From NCBI GenBank assembly GCA_038250515.1, contig JBBSCG010000005.1, positions 1 through 64,000 on the forward strand: DNA of 64,000 nucleotides, written 5' to 3'. A program made the translations under genes and the position numbers. Positions within the stretch are counted from its first letter, which is position 1, and the number at the start of each line of letters is the position of its first letter. Origin of the DNA: JAICUY01 sp038250515 (GTDB taxonomy: Bacteria; Chloroflexota; Limnocylindria; QHBO01). This document shows positions 25,807 to 33,864 of the stretch, piece by piece. The notes beneath the pieces are model-generated. The model worked only from the letters and a program-made list of their open reading frames with translations. It was not told the origin of the DNA and did no database searches.

Positions 25807-26442
25807 CTAGGCAGCCTCGTCGTCCTCGACCGCCTGGGCGGCGGACTCGCCGACCGCCATGCGGACGAAGCGAGCCACGCGGATGTTCTCTCCGAGCAGG
25901 GCCACCTTTTCGGAGATGAGGTCGGAGATCTTCTTGTCCGAGTCGCGGTAGGGCTGGTCGAGCAGACAGACTGACTCGAGCCACTTATTGAGCTTGCCCT
26001 CCACGATCATCGGCAGGCGATCTGCCGGGCGGCCATCGGTGCGGGCGTCGGTTGCGAATGCCTGCCTGTGCTCCTCGAGCACTTCGGCCGGCACCTCGTC
26101 GCGCGAGACGTAGAGCGGCGCGAGGCCGGCCACCTGCATCGCAAGCTCACGCGCCAACTGCTGGAAGTCGTCGGTGCGCGCCACGAAATCCGTCTCACAG
26201 TTGAGCTCGAGCAGGACGCCGAGCCGCGATCCGTGGTGGATGTAGCTCGTCACGATCCCCTCTCGGGCAGCACGTCCCGCCTTCTTGGCGGCTGTGGCGA
26301 GGCCCTTCTCGCGCAGCCACACCAGCGCCTGCTCGGGGTCTCCCTGCGACTCCTCGAGCGCACGCTTACAATCCATGATGCCGGCGCCCGTCTGCTCACG
26401 CAGCCGCTTGACGTCCTCCGGCTTGACGATGGTCTGAGTCAT
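25807..26442 (-). CDS. tsf: Translation elongation factor Ts
   Basis: This 211-residue EF-Ts exchanges GDP for GTP on EF-Tu. It shows VKRLREQTGAGIMDCKRAL (TDF-UBA domain), EKGLATAAKKAGRAA, and the TDFVAR nucleotide-exchange motif. It is the short form with one core subdomain, as in Thermus and some Gram-positive lines, compared with about 280 residues in enterics. The ATG has GGAAGG upstream, and the gene follows rpsB by 44 bp. Confidence 0.94.
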   Translation of the reverse strand: MTQTIVKPEDVKRLREQTGAGIMDCKRALEESQGDPEQALVWLREKGLATAAKKAGRAAREGIVTSYIHHGSRLGVLLELNCETDFVARTDDFQQLARELAMQVAGLAPLYVSRDEVPAEVLEEHRQAFATDARTDGRPADRLPMIVEGKLNKWLESVCLLDQPYRDSDKKISDLISEKVALLGENIRVARFVRMAVGESAAQAVEDDEAA

Positions 26443-26486
26443 GTTCCTTCCTGTCGCTTACCCGATCCACCTCGTCGGTGCCGCTG

Positions 26487-27392
26487 TCAGGCGGTCTGCT
26501 CCTTGTCCTCTGTTTCCTCTTCGCCGTCGGCCACGCGACGAGCGCGCGCGCGCCGCTCCTCGTCCTCGTCGTCCTCCGGCTCGGGCTCGAAAATGAGTGC
26601 CTCGCCGGATGCCAGCGCCGCGCTGTAATCGGCCTCCGCGCCGAGCGCCGCCTCGTCAACCGGCGGCAACGCCTCGGCCTGCTCGAACTCATCGTCGAGC
26701 TGCGACTGGCGCTCCTGCTGTGCCTCGAGCACGGCATCGGCGACCAAACCGCACATCAGCTTGACCGATCGGATCGCGTCGTCATTGCCGGGGATCACCC
26801 AATCGATGACCTCCGGATCACAGTTCGTATCGGTGATGGCGATGATTGAAATCTCGAGACGACGTGCCTCGGCGATGGCGATCGACTCGCGATGGGGATC
26901 GACCACGAACAGCGCACCGGGCACGCGGCGCATGCGCCGAATGCCACCGAGCACGTGGTTGAGCTTCTCGATCTCCTCGGTGAGCTTGCTGGCTTCCTTC
27001 TTCGTGAGCCGTTCGAACTCGCCCGCGTCGCGTCGCGCCTCGAGCGCGTCAAGCCGCTGCACGCGCCGCTTGATGGTCGTGAAGTTGGTCAACATGCCGC
27101 CCAACCAGCGGTTGTTGACATAGTGCTGTCCGCTGCGCTCCGCCTCGGACTTCAGCGACTCCTGTGCCTGCTTCTTGGTGCCGACGAACAGGATGCTGTC
27201 GCCGTGGCGAATCGTCTCGCGCACGAACTCGAGCGCGGCGTCCAGGCGGGTGACCGTCTGAGCCAGATCAATGATGTGAATTCCGTTGCGCTCGCCGAAG
27301 ATATAGTCGCGCATCTTCGGGTTCCAGCGGCGGGTCTGGTGTCCAAAATGGACGCCCGCCTCGAGCAGCTGCTTCATCGTGGCTGCAGCCAT
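26487..27392 (-). CDS. rpsB: 30S ribosomal protein S2
   Basis: This 301-residue S2 begins MKQLLEAGVHFGHQTRRWNP after a five-residue lead, and has IDLAQTVTRLDAAL, FVGTKKQAQE, NNRWLGGMLTNF and VIPGNDDAIRSVKL. The C-terminus carries an unusual acidic and mixed-charge extension of about 70 residues (EPEPEDDEDEE and onward). The start is the ATG at 27392, with GGAGG 11 nt upstream. The 5' leader is about 155 nt from a TGC-TATACT promoter and includes a 6-bp hairpin (CCCTGC...GCAGGG), room enough for the S2 autoregulation known in other bacteria. Confidence 0.95.
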   Translation of the reverse strand: MAAATMKQLLEAGVHFGHQTRRWNPKMRDYIFGERNGIHIIDLAQTVTRLDAALEFVRETIRHGDSILFVGTKKQAQESLKSEAERSGQHYVNNRWLGGMLTNFTTIKRRVQRLDALEARRDAGEFERLTKKEASKLTEEIEKLNHVLGGIRRMRRVPGALFVVDPHRESIAIAEARRLEISIIAITDTNCDPEVIDWVIPGNDDAIRSVKLMCGLVADAVLEAQQERQSQLDDEFEQAEALPPVDEAALGAEADYSAALASGEALIFEPEPEDDEDEERRARARRVADGEEETEDKEQTA

Positions 27393-27553
27393 GACTGATG
27401 GTTCCTCCGGTTCGTTCCTCCGCCCGCCGTTCGCTCCCGATGGTCGACCCTGCCTCGTCGTGCAGGGCACCGATGACCACGGAATGAGCGGGCGTGTGTG
27501 ATGGGTGATCCGGCCGCGTAGTTAAGACGCCGGTGCGCATCGGGCCGACGGAA

Positions 27554-27559
27554 AGTATA
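27554..27559 (-). promoter_or_regulatory. Extended -10 promoter for rpsB operon
   Basis: TGC-TATACT on the minus strand; no good -35 is seen. It would drive rpsB-tsf-pyrH-frr-uppS-cdsA-dxr-rseP. The transcription start would be near 27547. Confidence 0.5.
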
Positions 27560-27644
27560 GCACGCGCGGCTCGCCGGAATGCTCGAGGGGCCAGGGCCGG
27601 ACCCGACCAGTACCGAAGTATTCCGGGGTTGCACCGCTCGTACC

Positions 27645-27672
27645 TTGACCACTCCGGAGGCTCCCATAGCAT
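27645..27672 (+). promoter_or_regulatory. Promoter of the LysM/transglycosylase gene (leaderless type)
   Basis: TTGACC and TAGCAT are separated by 16 bp. The -10 ends 7 bp before the ATG at 27680, so the transcript would begin at or next to the start codon with no room for a ribosome binding site. Confidence 0.5.
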
Positions 27673-27679
27673 CGGAGAC

Positions 27680-28783
27680 ATGCAAAGCCGACTCAGAGCG
27701 CTCCTGGCAGCCGCTGCACTGGCCGGGGTGCTGGCCATCGGGCCGGCCCTCAACCGACAGGCCGCGGCCAGCGACACGGTCGTCGTCCGCAACGGCGACA
27801 CGCTGAGCGGCATCGCCGCGCGAAATGGCGTGACCGTCGAGCAGCTGGTGACCCTCAACCGCATCGCCAACCCGAATCGCATCTACTCCGGACAGATGCT
27901 GCGCCTCAAGCCCGCCCACCGAGCCTCCAGGGCGAGCCAGCCCAAGTTGGCGACAGCCACTCCCCGCACGCACCGCGTGCGGGGAGGTGAGCACCTCACC
28001 GGCATCGCGCGACAATACGGCACGACCATCAGCGCCATCGTCGCCGCCAACCGGCTGACCGACCCCGGTCGCATCTTTGCCGGTCAGCGGCTCGTCATCC
28101 CCGGAGGCGCGCCGCCGGCTGCCACGAAGACTGCGGCCAGACCCGCCACGAAGGCCGCGGTCCGCAGCCACCGAGTCAGGTCGGGCGAGACGCTGACGAG
28201 CATCGCACGTCGGTATGACACCACCATTGGAGCGATCGTCCGGGCCAACGGTATTCGCAACCCGTCCTTCGTCCGGATCGGGACGGCGCTGCGCATCCCA
28301 AGCCCGTCCGGCCCGAGCATCACCGCGCCGACCAGGACGAAAACGAGCGCGCGGCCGATTCCGCCGTCGATGGCCGCCCTCGTCGCGAAGCGCGCCGGGG
28401 TCCGACGAATCATCACCGAGGAGGCGAAGCGCTTCGGCGTTCCTCAGGCGTTCGCACTGGCCGTCGCCTGGCAGGAGTCGGGCTGGCAGCAGGGCGTGAC
28501 GAGCTATGCGGGGGCCGTCGGGGTGATGCAGCTGATGCCGGCGACCGGCGAATGGGTCGGACCGGCGATGCTCGGCCATCGTGTGAACCCGCGCGATACG
28601 CGGCAGAACGTGCACGCCGGCGTCCGGCTGCTGAAGCATTACCTCGATCGATACCACGGCGACCGGGCTCGGGTGCTCGCGGCCTACTACCAGGGGCAGA
28701 CAGCCGTCGACCGATACGGCATCTACCCGGGATCGCGTCCGTACATCGCGTCGATCCTGTATATCGAGAAGCTCTTCGACTGA
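27680..28783 (+). CDS. Secreted LysM-repeat lytic transglycosylase
   Basis: This 367-residue exported cell-wall enzyme has a signal peptide (about 1-31, ending near QAAA-SD), three LysM peptidoglycan-binding repeats (about 33-76, 97-141, 163-206, each with a G-(D/E)-T/H-L-(S/T)-(G/S)-IA core), a Pro/Thr/Lys linker, and an SLT catalytic domain (about 240-350) with catalytic Glu266 in AWQESGW, GAVGVMQLMPATG, and AAYYQGQ. It should cleave glycan strands to 1,6-anhydromuramyl ends. The start was chosen at the signal peptide, not at the upstream ATG in the promoter region. It converges with yraN, leaving one base between stop codons. Confidence 0.92.
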   Translation: MQSRLRALLAAAALAGVLAIGPALNRQAAASDTVVVRNGDTLSGIAARNGVTVEQLVTLNRIANPNRIYSGQMLRLKPAHRASRASQPKLATATPRTHRVRGGEHLTGIARQYGTTISAIVAANRLTDPGRIFAGQRLVIPGGAPPAATKTAARPATKAAVRSHRVRSGETLTSIARRYDTTIGAIVRANGIRNPSFVRIGTALRIPSPSGPSITAPTRTKTSARPIPPSMAALVAKRAGVRRIITEEAKRFGVPQAFALAVAWQESGWQQGVTSYAGAVGVMQLMPATGEWVGPAMLGHRVNPRDTRQNVHAGVRLLKHYLDRYHGDRARVLAAYYQGQTAVDRYGIYPGSRPYIASILYIEKLFD

Positions 28784-28784
28784 T

Positions 28785-29198
28785 TTACCAGACATCGATC
28801 GCCGGATGGCGTGCCAAGCGCCAGTCGCCGGTCGGCTCCGGCACGACCGTGACCAGATCGGCGCGAAGGCCAGAGTGGCGGATGTCGGCCTCCGAGGCGT
28901 AGCGCGCCAGCGCGGCGCGTAAGCGACTCACGCGGCGCTGGTCGACGCTCTCGAGCGGGCTGCCCGTACGCGATGTGCGGCGCGCGCGAACCTCGACTCC
29001 TACCAGCACGCCGCCGGGATCAAGGCAAACGAGGTCGAGCTCGCCTTCTGGCACGCGCCATCGTCGAGCAAGGATCCGCCAGCCTTCATGCTCCAGCCAG
29101 ACGGCAACGGCCGCCTCGGCTCGCTCACCAAGTTCGTGGCGCGGGTTGGGCATCGGTTTCGCGTTGGCTCCTTCGCGGGAGGCGAGCAGCCGGTGCAC
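28785..29198 (-). CDS. yraN: UPF0102 (YraN) family endonuclease-fold protein
   Basis: This 137-residue protein of the YraN family has a restriction-endonuclease-like core: LGERAEAAVAVWLEHEGWRILARRWRVPEGELDLVCLD (about 23-60) followed by LVGVEVRARR, giving the E-x-D...E-V-R active-site pattern. The biological role is unclear. The family sits beside rnhB in many genomes, as here. The start may be GTG at 29198, 2 bp after the rnhB stop, or the ATG at 29153 (122 residues); neither has a strong ribosome binding site. Confidence 0.85.
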   Translation of the reverse strand: MHRLLASREGANAKPMPNPRHELGERAEAAVAVWLEHEGWRILARRWRVPEGELDLVCLDPGGVLVGVEVRARRTSRTGSPLESVDQRRVSRLRAALARYASEADIRHSGLRADLVTVVPEPTGDWRLARHPAIDVW

Positions 29199-29200
29199 GC

Positions 29201-29881
29201 TCAGTCGAGCAGGTCGATCTCGTCGTCGAGCAATGGATCATCGAGCAATGGATCATCGAGCATCAGCTCCAGGGAGAGCTGCTCTCCGGCGAGCATCCAG
29301 CGGATGGGCGCAAAGCTCCGCCGATGCCAGGCGCACGGCCCCTCGCTCATCAGCGCGTCGTAATGGAAGCGCGTGCCGTAGCCCTTGTTCCGGGTGAAGC
29401 CATAGATCGGATAGCGCTGGTCCAGCTCGTCGCAGATGCGGTCCCGGGTCACCTTGGCCACAATCGAGGCGGCGGCGATGGAGGCGGAGATCGCATCGCC
29501 GTCGATGATTGCCCGCTGCGGCAGGTCGACCTCGCGCAACGTCAGCGCGTCGATGACGAGGTGGTCCGGCGGCGCGGCCAGCCGTCCCAGTGCCTGCTGC
29601 ATGGCGAGCTTGGTCGCCTGGAGAATGTTGATGGCATCGATGACGTCGACCTCGACGCAGCCGACGCCGACGCCCTCGGCCCGGTCCAGGATCAGCTCGT
29701 AGAGTGCCTCACGTCGTGCGCGCGGAACGACCTTCGAGTCGCGAAGGCCCTTGATCCGATGCCGCTCGGGAAGGATCACCGCTGCGGCCACCACGGGCCC
29801 TGCCAGCGAGCCGCGGCCGACCTCGTCGAGTCCGGCGATACGCTGGAAGCCGCTGAGCCGCAAGTCGCGCTCATGGCGCAT
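29201..29881 (-). CDS. rnhB: Ribonuclease HII
   Basis: This 226-residue enzyme nicks DNA at ribonucleotides and removes RNA from RNA-DNA hybrids. The DEDD metal site is complete: D19 and E20 (GLDEVGRG), D111 (VIDALTL) and D129 (DGDAIS); KGYGTRFHYDAL is also typical. The protein ends in an acidic Leu/Asp tail (LDDPLLDDPLLDDEIDLLD) encoded by two tandem 15-bp repeats. The start is the ATG at 29881, just before the FQRIAGLDE strand; the longer open frame upstream is Ser/Ala-rich and lacks conservation. Confidence 0.93.
   Translation of the reverse strand: MRHERDLRLSGFQRIAGLDEVGRGSLAGPVVAAAVILPERHRIKGLRDSKVVPRARREALYELILDRAEGVGVGCVEVDVIDAINILQATKLAMQQALGRLAAPPDHLVIDALTLREVDLPQRAIIDGDAISASIAAASIVAKVTRDRICDELDQRYPIYGFTRNKGYGTRFHYDALMSEGPCAWHRRSFAPIRWMLAGEQLSLELMLDDPLLDDPLLDDEIDLLD
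29231..29260. repeat. Two tandem 15-bp repeats in the 3' end of rnhB
   Basis: CAATGGATCATCGAG occurs twice head to tail, with partial copies on both sides. It encodes the repeated LLDDP unit of the RNase HII tail and keeps frame, so copy-number changes would lengthen or shorten the acidic tail by five residues. Confidence 0.8.
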
Positions 29882-29960
29882 GTGCGCGTCATGCGGGGGC
29901 CCGTGCTTACTGCGCGCGGCGCACCGCGCGCGAACCGATCCCGAGAGATCGGTCACCGAA

Positions 29961-30311
29961 TCAGCGGCCTGCGCGGCGCTCGCGGAGCGTGGCGGACTTG
30001 CCGACGCGGTTGCGGAGGAAGAAAAGCTGTGCTCGACGGGCAACACCGTGACGGACGACCTCGATCTTGTCGACGCGCGGTGCATGCACCATGAAGGTGC
30101 GCTCCACTCCCACGCCGCTGGCGATACGGCGCACGGTGATCGCCCGGTTGAGCCCGCCGTTGCGCATGCGCATGACGGTGCCCTCGAAAACCTGGATTCG
30201 CTCCCGGGTACCCTCGACCACCTTGACCGAGACGCGCACCGTGTCGCCGGGGGCGATCTCGGGCACGTCGGTCCGGAGCTGCTCGCGCTCGAGCTCCTCG
30301 ATGACGTTCAT
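29961..30311 (-). CDS. rplS: 50S ribosomal protein L19
   Basis: A 116-residue L19 located at the subunit interface. Seen are PGDTVRVSVKVVEGTRERIQVFEG, GLNRAITVRRIASGVGVERTF and VARRAQLFFLRNRVGKSATLRER. It has its own promoter (30395-30400) and a leader of about 75 nt; it follows trmD as usual. Confidence 0.96.
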   Translation of the reverse strand: MNVIEELEREQLRTDVPEIAPGDTVRVSVKVVEGTRERIQVFEGTVMRMRNGGLNRAITVRRIASGVGVERTFMVHAPRVDKIEVVRHGVARRAQLFFLRNRVGKSATLRERRAGR

Positions 30312-30394
30312 CGTACGGAAACCTCATTACTGCGGCAGTACCCGCGGCTTATCAACTAACATGGCGCAACCGGCGAACGGTCGCGGCGGTGCCG

Positions 30395-30400
30395 AGTATA
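30395..30400 (-). promoter_or_regulatory. Extended -10 promoter for rplS
   Basis: TGC-TATACT on the minus strand in the 122-bp trmD-rplS gap; no convincing -35. It would let L19, RNase HII and YraN be expressed apart from the upstream rpsP-trmD block. A small CGG...CCG hairpin lies in the leader. Confidence 0.5.
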
Positions 30401-30433
30401 GCAACGCGTCGTCGGGCGCGGCAAACAGCCGGA

Positions 30434-31171
30434 CTACTCGCGCGCCTCACCGAGCTCGACCAGCATGCGACGATCCTCGTCGCTGAGCTGAACGCCGTCG
30501 AGCAGGTCCGGGCGTCGCTCGAGCGTGCGGCGCAGCGCCTCGCGGCGGCGCCAGCGATCGACCTCGCCGTGGTGGCCCGAGAGGAGCACCGCCGGAACGT
30601 CCATGCCACGGAACGAATTTGGCCGCGTGTATTGCGGGTACTCCAGCAGGCCGGCGGAAAACGAATCGCCCTCGTGTGACTCGGCCTCGATCACGCCGGG
30701 CACCAACCGCGCCACGGCGTCGATCAGCACCAGCGCCGGCAGCTCACCGCCGGTTAGCACGTAGTCGCCGATGCTCACCTCGCGGTCGACCAGCGCTCGT
30801 GCTCGCTCGTCAATGCCTTCGTAGCGTCCGCACACCAGCGCCAGGTGACCGACGGTGGCCAGCTCGCGCGCCAGCGCATCGGTCAATCGTTCGCCGGCGG
30901 GATCCATCAGGATCACCTGCGCACCGGCCGCGCGCAGCGGCTCGATGGCCGCATACAGCGGCTCTGGCCGGATCAGCATGCCCGCTCCCCCGCCGTACGG
31001 GTAGTCGTCGACCGACCGATGCCGGCCGAGGCCGTGGTCGCGCAGGTCATGGATTTCGAAGCGGACAATGCCCCGCTCGACCGCGCGACCGACCACCGAG
31101 GCGCTCAGCGGTGCGTTGAACAGCTCCGGGAAGAGAGTCACCACGTCAATCTGAAGGCGCGGCTCAGACAT
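30434..31171 (-). CDS. trmD: tRNA (guanine(37)-N1)-methyltransferase
   Basis: This 245-residue SPOUT methyltransferase modifies G37 next to the anticodon and prevents +1 frameshifting. Seen are IDVVTLFPELFNAPL, DDYPYGGGAGM, the SAM-binding trefoil knot VCGRYEGIDERA and SIGDYVLTGGELPALVLIDA, and EYPQYTRP. ATG at 31171 lies 8 nt inside the end of rimM. The upstream open frame is the shadow of rimM. Confidence 0.96.
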   Translation of the reverse strand: MSEPRLQIDVVTLFPELFNAPLSASVVGRAVERGIVRFEIHDLRDHGLGRHRSVDDYPYGGGAGMLIRPEPLYAAIEPLRAAGAQVILMDPAGERLTDALARELATVGHLALVCGRYEGIDERARALVDREVSIGDYVLTGGELPALVLIDAVARLVPGVIEAESHEGDSFSAGLLEYPQYTRPNSFRGMDVPAVLLSGHHGEVDRWRRREALRRTLERRPDLLDGVQLSDEDRRMLVELGEARE

Positions 31172-31664
31172 CTTCGGTCTCGTAACGCACGACCATCCGC
31201 CCGTTCTGCAGGTCGATCTCGCGAACGACGGCGCGCAGCGCCGGGACGAGCAGCTCTTCGCCTTCCGCAGGTTCGATGCGATAGACCTCGTTCTCGCCCG
31301 CGCGGAACACCTCCACGAGGATGCCCAGCGCGGTGCCTGCCTCATCGGTCACGTTGAGGCCCTCGAGCTGGTGCCAGTAATAGCTGCCCTCGGGCAGCTT
31401 GGCCGCCTCGATCTCGAGGTAACGATCCCTGAGCGCCTCCGCTGCCTCACGGGTGACGATCCCTTCGAGGCTGATCACCGGGATGCGCCCGCCGCGCTGC
31501 ATCTCGACGATGCGTCGCGGCGCGGCCTCGCCCTCGACGAAGAGCTGCTCCCCGGGCTCGAGCCGCTCAGGCCAGTCCGTCAGTGCCTCGATGCGCAGCG
31601 AGCCCCGCAGCCCCTTGACCCCGGTGACGCGCGCGACGGCCAGACGTTCAGTCGTTTGGAACAA
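31164..31664 (-). CDS. rimM: 16S rRNA processing factor RimM
   Basis: The 166-residue protein has the RimM beta-barrel (VARVTGVKGLRGSLRIEALTDWPERL, about 10-35) and PRC-barrel (SYYWHQLEGLNVTDEAG, about 108-124; VPALRAVVREIDLQNGRM). It helps mature the 30S head. The start is TTG at 31664, 17 nt inside khpA; no ATG or GTG is in range that keeps the conserved VARVTGVKGLRG strand. rpsP-khpA-rimM-trmD-rplS is the canonical order. Confidence 0.93.
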   Translation of the reverse strand: MFQTTERLAVARVTGVKGLRGSLRIEALTDWPERLEPGEQLFVEGEAAPRRIVEMQRGGRIPVISLEGIVTREAAEALRDRYLEIEAAKLPEGSYYWHQLEGLNVTDEAGTALGILVEVFRAGENEVYRIEPAEGEELLVPALRAVVREIDLQNGRMVVRYETEDV

Positions 31665-31884
31665 TTTCCAGCTCGACGTGGCGTCCGTCGCGCGAGCCCA
31701 TCACCCGCAGCAGGCTGCGGATGGCGTTCGCGATCCGCCCGTCACGGCCGATGACCCGGCCCATGTCGCCCTCGTCCACGCTCAGCGTCAGCTCGACCTC
31801 GTCGTCGCGCTCCTCGACCTCGATGTGGACACCGTCGGGATTGTCGACCAATGCGCGGGCGACGTAGTCAAGGAACTCCTTCAT
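31648..31884 (-). CDS. khpA: KH-domain RNA-binding protein KhpA
   Basis: A 78-residue single KH domain with GxxG motif (VIGRDGRIANAIRSLL, about 44-59). KhpA, often with KhpB, binds RNAs and influences cell division and ribosome assembly in Gram-positive bacteria. The ATG overlaps the rpsP stop as ATGA. It sits in the conserved rpsP-khpA-rimM context. Confidence 0.93.
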   Translation of the reverse strand: MKEFLDYVARALVDNPDGVHIEVEERDDEVELTLSVDEGDMGRVIGRDGRIANAIRSLLRVMGSRDGRHVELEIVPND

Positions 31885-32243
31885 TCGATGACCTTCGCTT
31901 CGCTCTTCGGCGCGCTCTTCGCCTCGGCCTTGGGCTTGCGAGCCCGCGGCTTCTTCGCGGCCGGTTCGGCCGCCTCGGCTGTTGGCGCGTCCTTGCCGAT
32001 GCCGACCTGGCGCATCAGCTTGGCCACGGTCTCGGACGGCTGCGCGCCCTTGGAGATCCAGGCGTTGAGCCTGTCGGCGTCGATCTGCACCGTCGCCGGA
32101 TCGGTCAGTGGGTTGTAGAAGCCCAGGATCTCGAGCGCACGCCCATCCCGGGCGCGACGGCTGTCGATCGCAATGACCCGGTAGGACGGGCGCTTGGTGG
32201 CCCCCACGCGGGTCAGTCGAATACGTACTGCCAAGGTTCTCAC
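31881..32243 (-). CDS. rpsP: 30S ribosomal protein S16
   Basis: This S16 has the core VRIRLTRVGATKRPSYRVIAIDSRRARDGR (about 6-35) and LGFYNPLTDP. A Lys/Ala-rich tail of about 40 residues (KKPRARKPKAEAK) extends beyond the usual 80-90 residues. GTG at 32243 lies 3 nt after GAGAGG; a TTG three codons later would give the more usual MAVRIRL start but sits 12 nt from that site. Confidence 0.94.
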   Translation of the reverse strand: MRTLAVRIRLTRVGATKRPSYRVIAIDSRRARDGRALEILGFYNPLTDPATVQIDADRLNAWISKGAQPSETVAKLMRQVGIGKDAPTAEAAEPAAKKPRARKPKAEAKSAPKSEAKVIE

Positions 32244-32286
32244 TTACCTCTCTGTCATGTCAGCGGTTGCTGTGTCCATTGAGCGA

Positions 32287-33852
32287 TCACTCGATGGTGG
32301 CGATCGCGTGGAATTCGATGCGATTCTCGCGCGCCGGAGCGGTGACTCCCACGCCGGTCACGTGGCTGAGGATATCGCGAGTCTCGGCCGGCAGGTCGAT
32401 TGACGCTCCGAGTCCGTCGAGAATGCTCGGCAGATCGACGTACAGCTCGGTCCCCCCGCGTGCACCCGCTACGGCGAACGTGTGCTTGTAGCTATCCGAT
32501 GCACTGAGCGTTTCCCCATTGGCGTGCGCGCTCACGGCTGCCGCGACGTCATCGGGAATCAACGCCACGATGATGACACCATCGGTCATCGTGTACGACA
32601 CGCTGCCCGTCTGCGGGACCTCGAGCGTCGTGATCGTGACGCCGTCGGCGTCGCTGGTGGTGACCTGCGCACCACGCTGCTTGAGGGCGTCGCGTATGCG
32701 GTCCAGCGACTGCTGTCCCGCGTCGGGATTCGAAGGACGGAGCAGCAGCTGGCCGTGCGGCATCGGCTCACCGAGACCGCTGACGGCGATCGCCGACTCG
32801 CGATCGAACAGCGGCAAGAGATCCTCGTCGACGTTGAGGCCGAGGCCGAAGGCGATGACTGCGCGCGCCTGCGCGATCACCTGGGCGATCTGTTCGGCTC
32901 CCTGCTGTCGACCGATGCTGGCCTCCGCCTGCTCGAGACCCTGTCGCAGTCCAAAGACGACCGCCTCGGCCTGCGTGCGCACGGGCATCCAGTCGGAGAG
33001 ACTGGCCGGCTCAGCGGACAGCGCGAAGCCTGCTCGCCCGGAGGGGCCGGCCTGCGCCTGGTCAAAGGGCACCTGCCCGATGACGTGCAGACCTTCGTCC
33101 CCCGCGACGAGCGCGAGGTTGGCGGTCGAAAAGCCGGCCAGCTGCTTCGGCATGCCGCTCAGCGCGGCCAGGCCGTCGAGGTCGAGATAGACGGACGCGA
33201 GATGGTCCGGCGGCAGATCGGCCATCGCCGCACGGAACGCCGAGTCGTCGCCCAGCGACGCCGTGGCGCCCGAGCTGGTGTCGATGGCGGCACGCACCTG
33301 CGCGGCATCGCGGCCGATGACGACCAGCCGGTCGTCCGCCACGAAGGCGTACGCGCTCGTCGGACTGCTTCGCAGACTGATGCCGCGATAGCTCTCCTCA
33401 GTCGGCGCCGCGCCGTCCCGCCGAACGAGCCGGTCGAGCGCACCGCCCGCCGCCGCGCGATCCTTCACGGCGGCGATGACCAGGACCTGGACATTGTTCG
33501 CCGTTGCATCTGCCGGCTTGACGGCCACCGCCAACTGGTCGCCGAGCCACGGCTTCAGATCACGCCGGTAGTCCAGGCCCGACCCTGCCAGCAGCCGCTG
33601 CACGACCTCGTCGATCTTGGTATCGAGCGTGGCCTGGTCGCCGAACCCGGGCAGCCGGCCCAGCAGGCCGGCGAGGTTCATCTGCTGTGCCGAGGACGGC
33701 TGCAGGTAGAAGTTCACGTAGATCGGCGTGCCGGCGGGAACGACCGAGGCCGCGCGATCGGTCGAGGCGCTGAAGAAGAGCAGGTAGCCGCCGATCACGA
33801 CGCCGCCGACGAGCGTCAGCAACGTGGTCAGGGCAATGACGAGGCGATGCAT
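32287..33852 (-). CDS. DUF3352 family membrane-anchored protein
   Basis: This 521-residue protein has a single N-terminal membrane anchor (about 5-28, ALTTLLTLVGGVVIGGYLLF) and a large exported or extracytoplasmic region. The pattern of the DUF3352 family is visible: VPAGTPIYVNFYLQPSS near the start, AYAFVADDRLVVIGRDAAQVRAAID, DLPPDHLASVYLDLDGL, and YTMTDGVIIVAL near the end. The function is unknown; there is no catalytic signature. It lies between ffh and rpsP, 12 bp after ffh, so it is probably co-transcribed with the SRP gene, an uncommon partner there. Confidence 0.75.
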   Translation of the reverse strand: MHRLVIALTTLLTLVGGVVIGGYLLFFSASTDRAASVVPAGTPIYVNFYLQPSSAQQMNLAGLLGRLPGFGDQATLDTKIDEVVQRLLAGSGLDYRRDLKPWLGDQLAVAVKPADATANNVQVLVIAAVKDRAAAGGALDRLVRRDGAAPTEESYRGISLRSSPTSAYAFVADDRLVVIGRDAAQVRAAIDTSSGATASLGDDSAFRAAMADLPPDHLASVYLDLDGLAALSGMPKQLAGFSTANLALVAGDEGLHVIGQVPFDQAQAGPSGRAGFALSAEPASLSDWMPVRTQAEAVVFGLRQGLEQAEASIGRQQGAEQIAQVIAQARAVIAFGLGLNVDEDLLPLFDRESAIAVSGLGEPMPHGQLLLRPSNPDAGQQSLDRIRDALKQRGAQVTTSDADGVTITTLEVPQTGSVSYTMTDGVIIVALIPDDVAAAVSAHANGETLSASDSYKHTFAVAGARGGTELYVDLPSILDGLGASIDLPAETRDILSHVTGVGVTAPARENRIEFHAIATIE

Positions 33853-33864
33853 CGGTCTCCTTGG

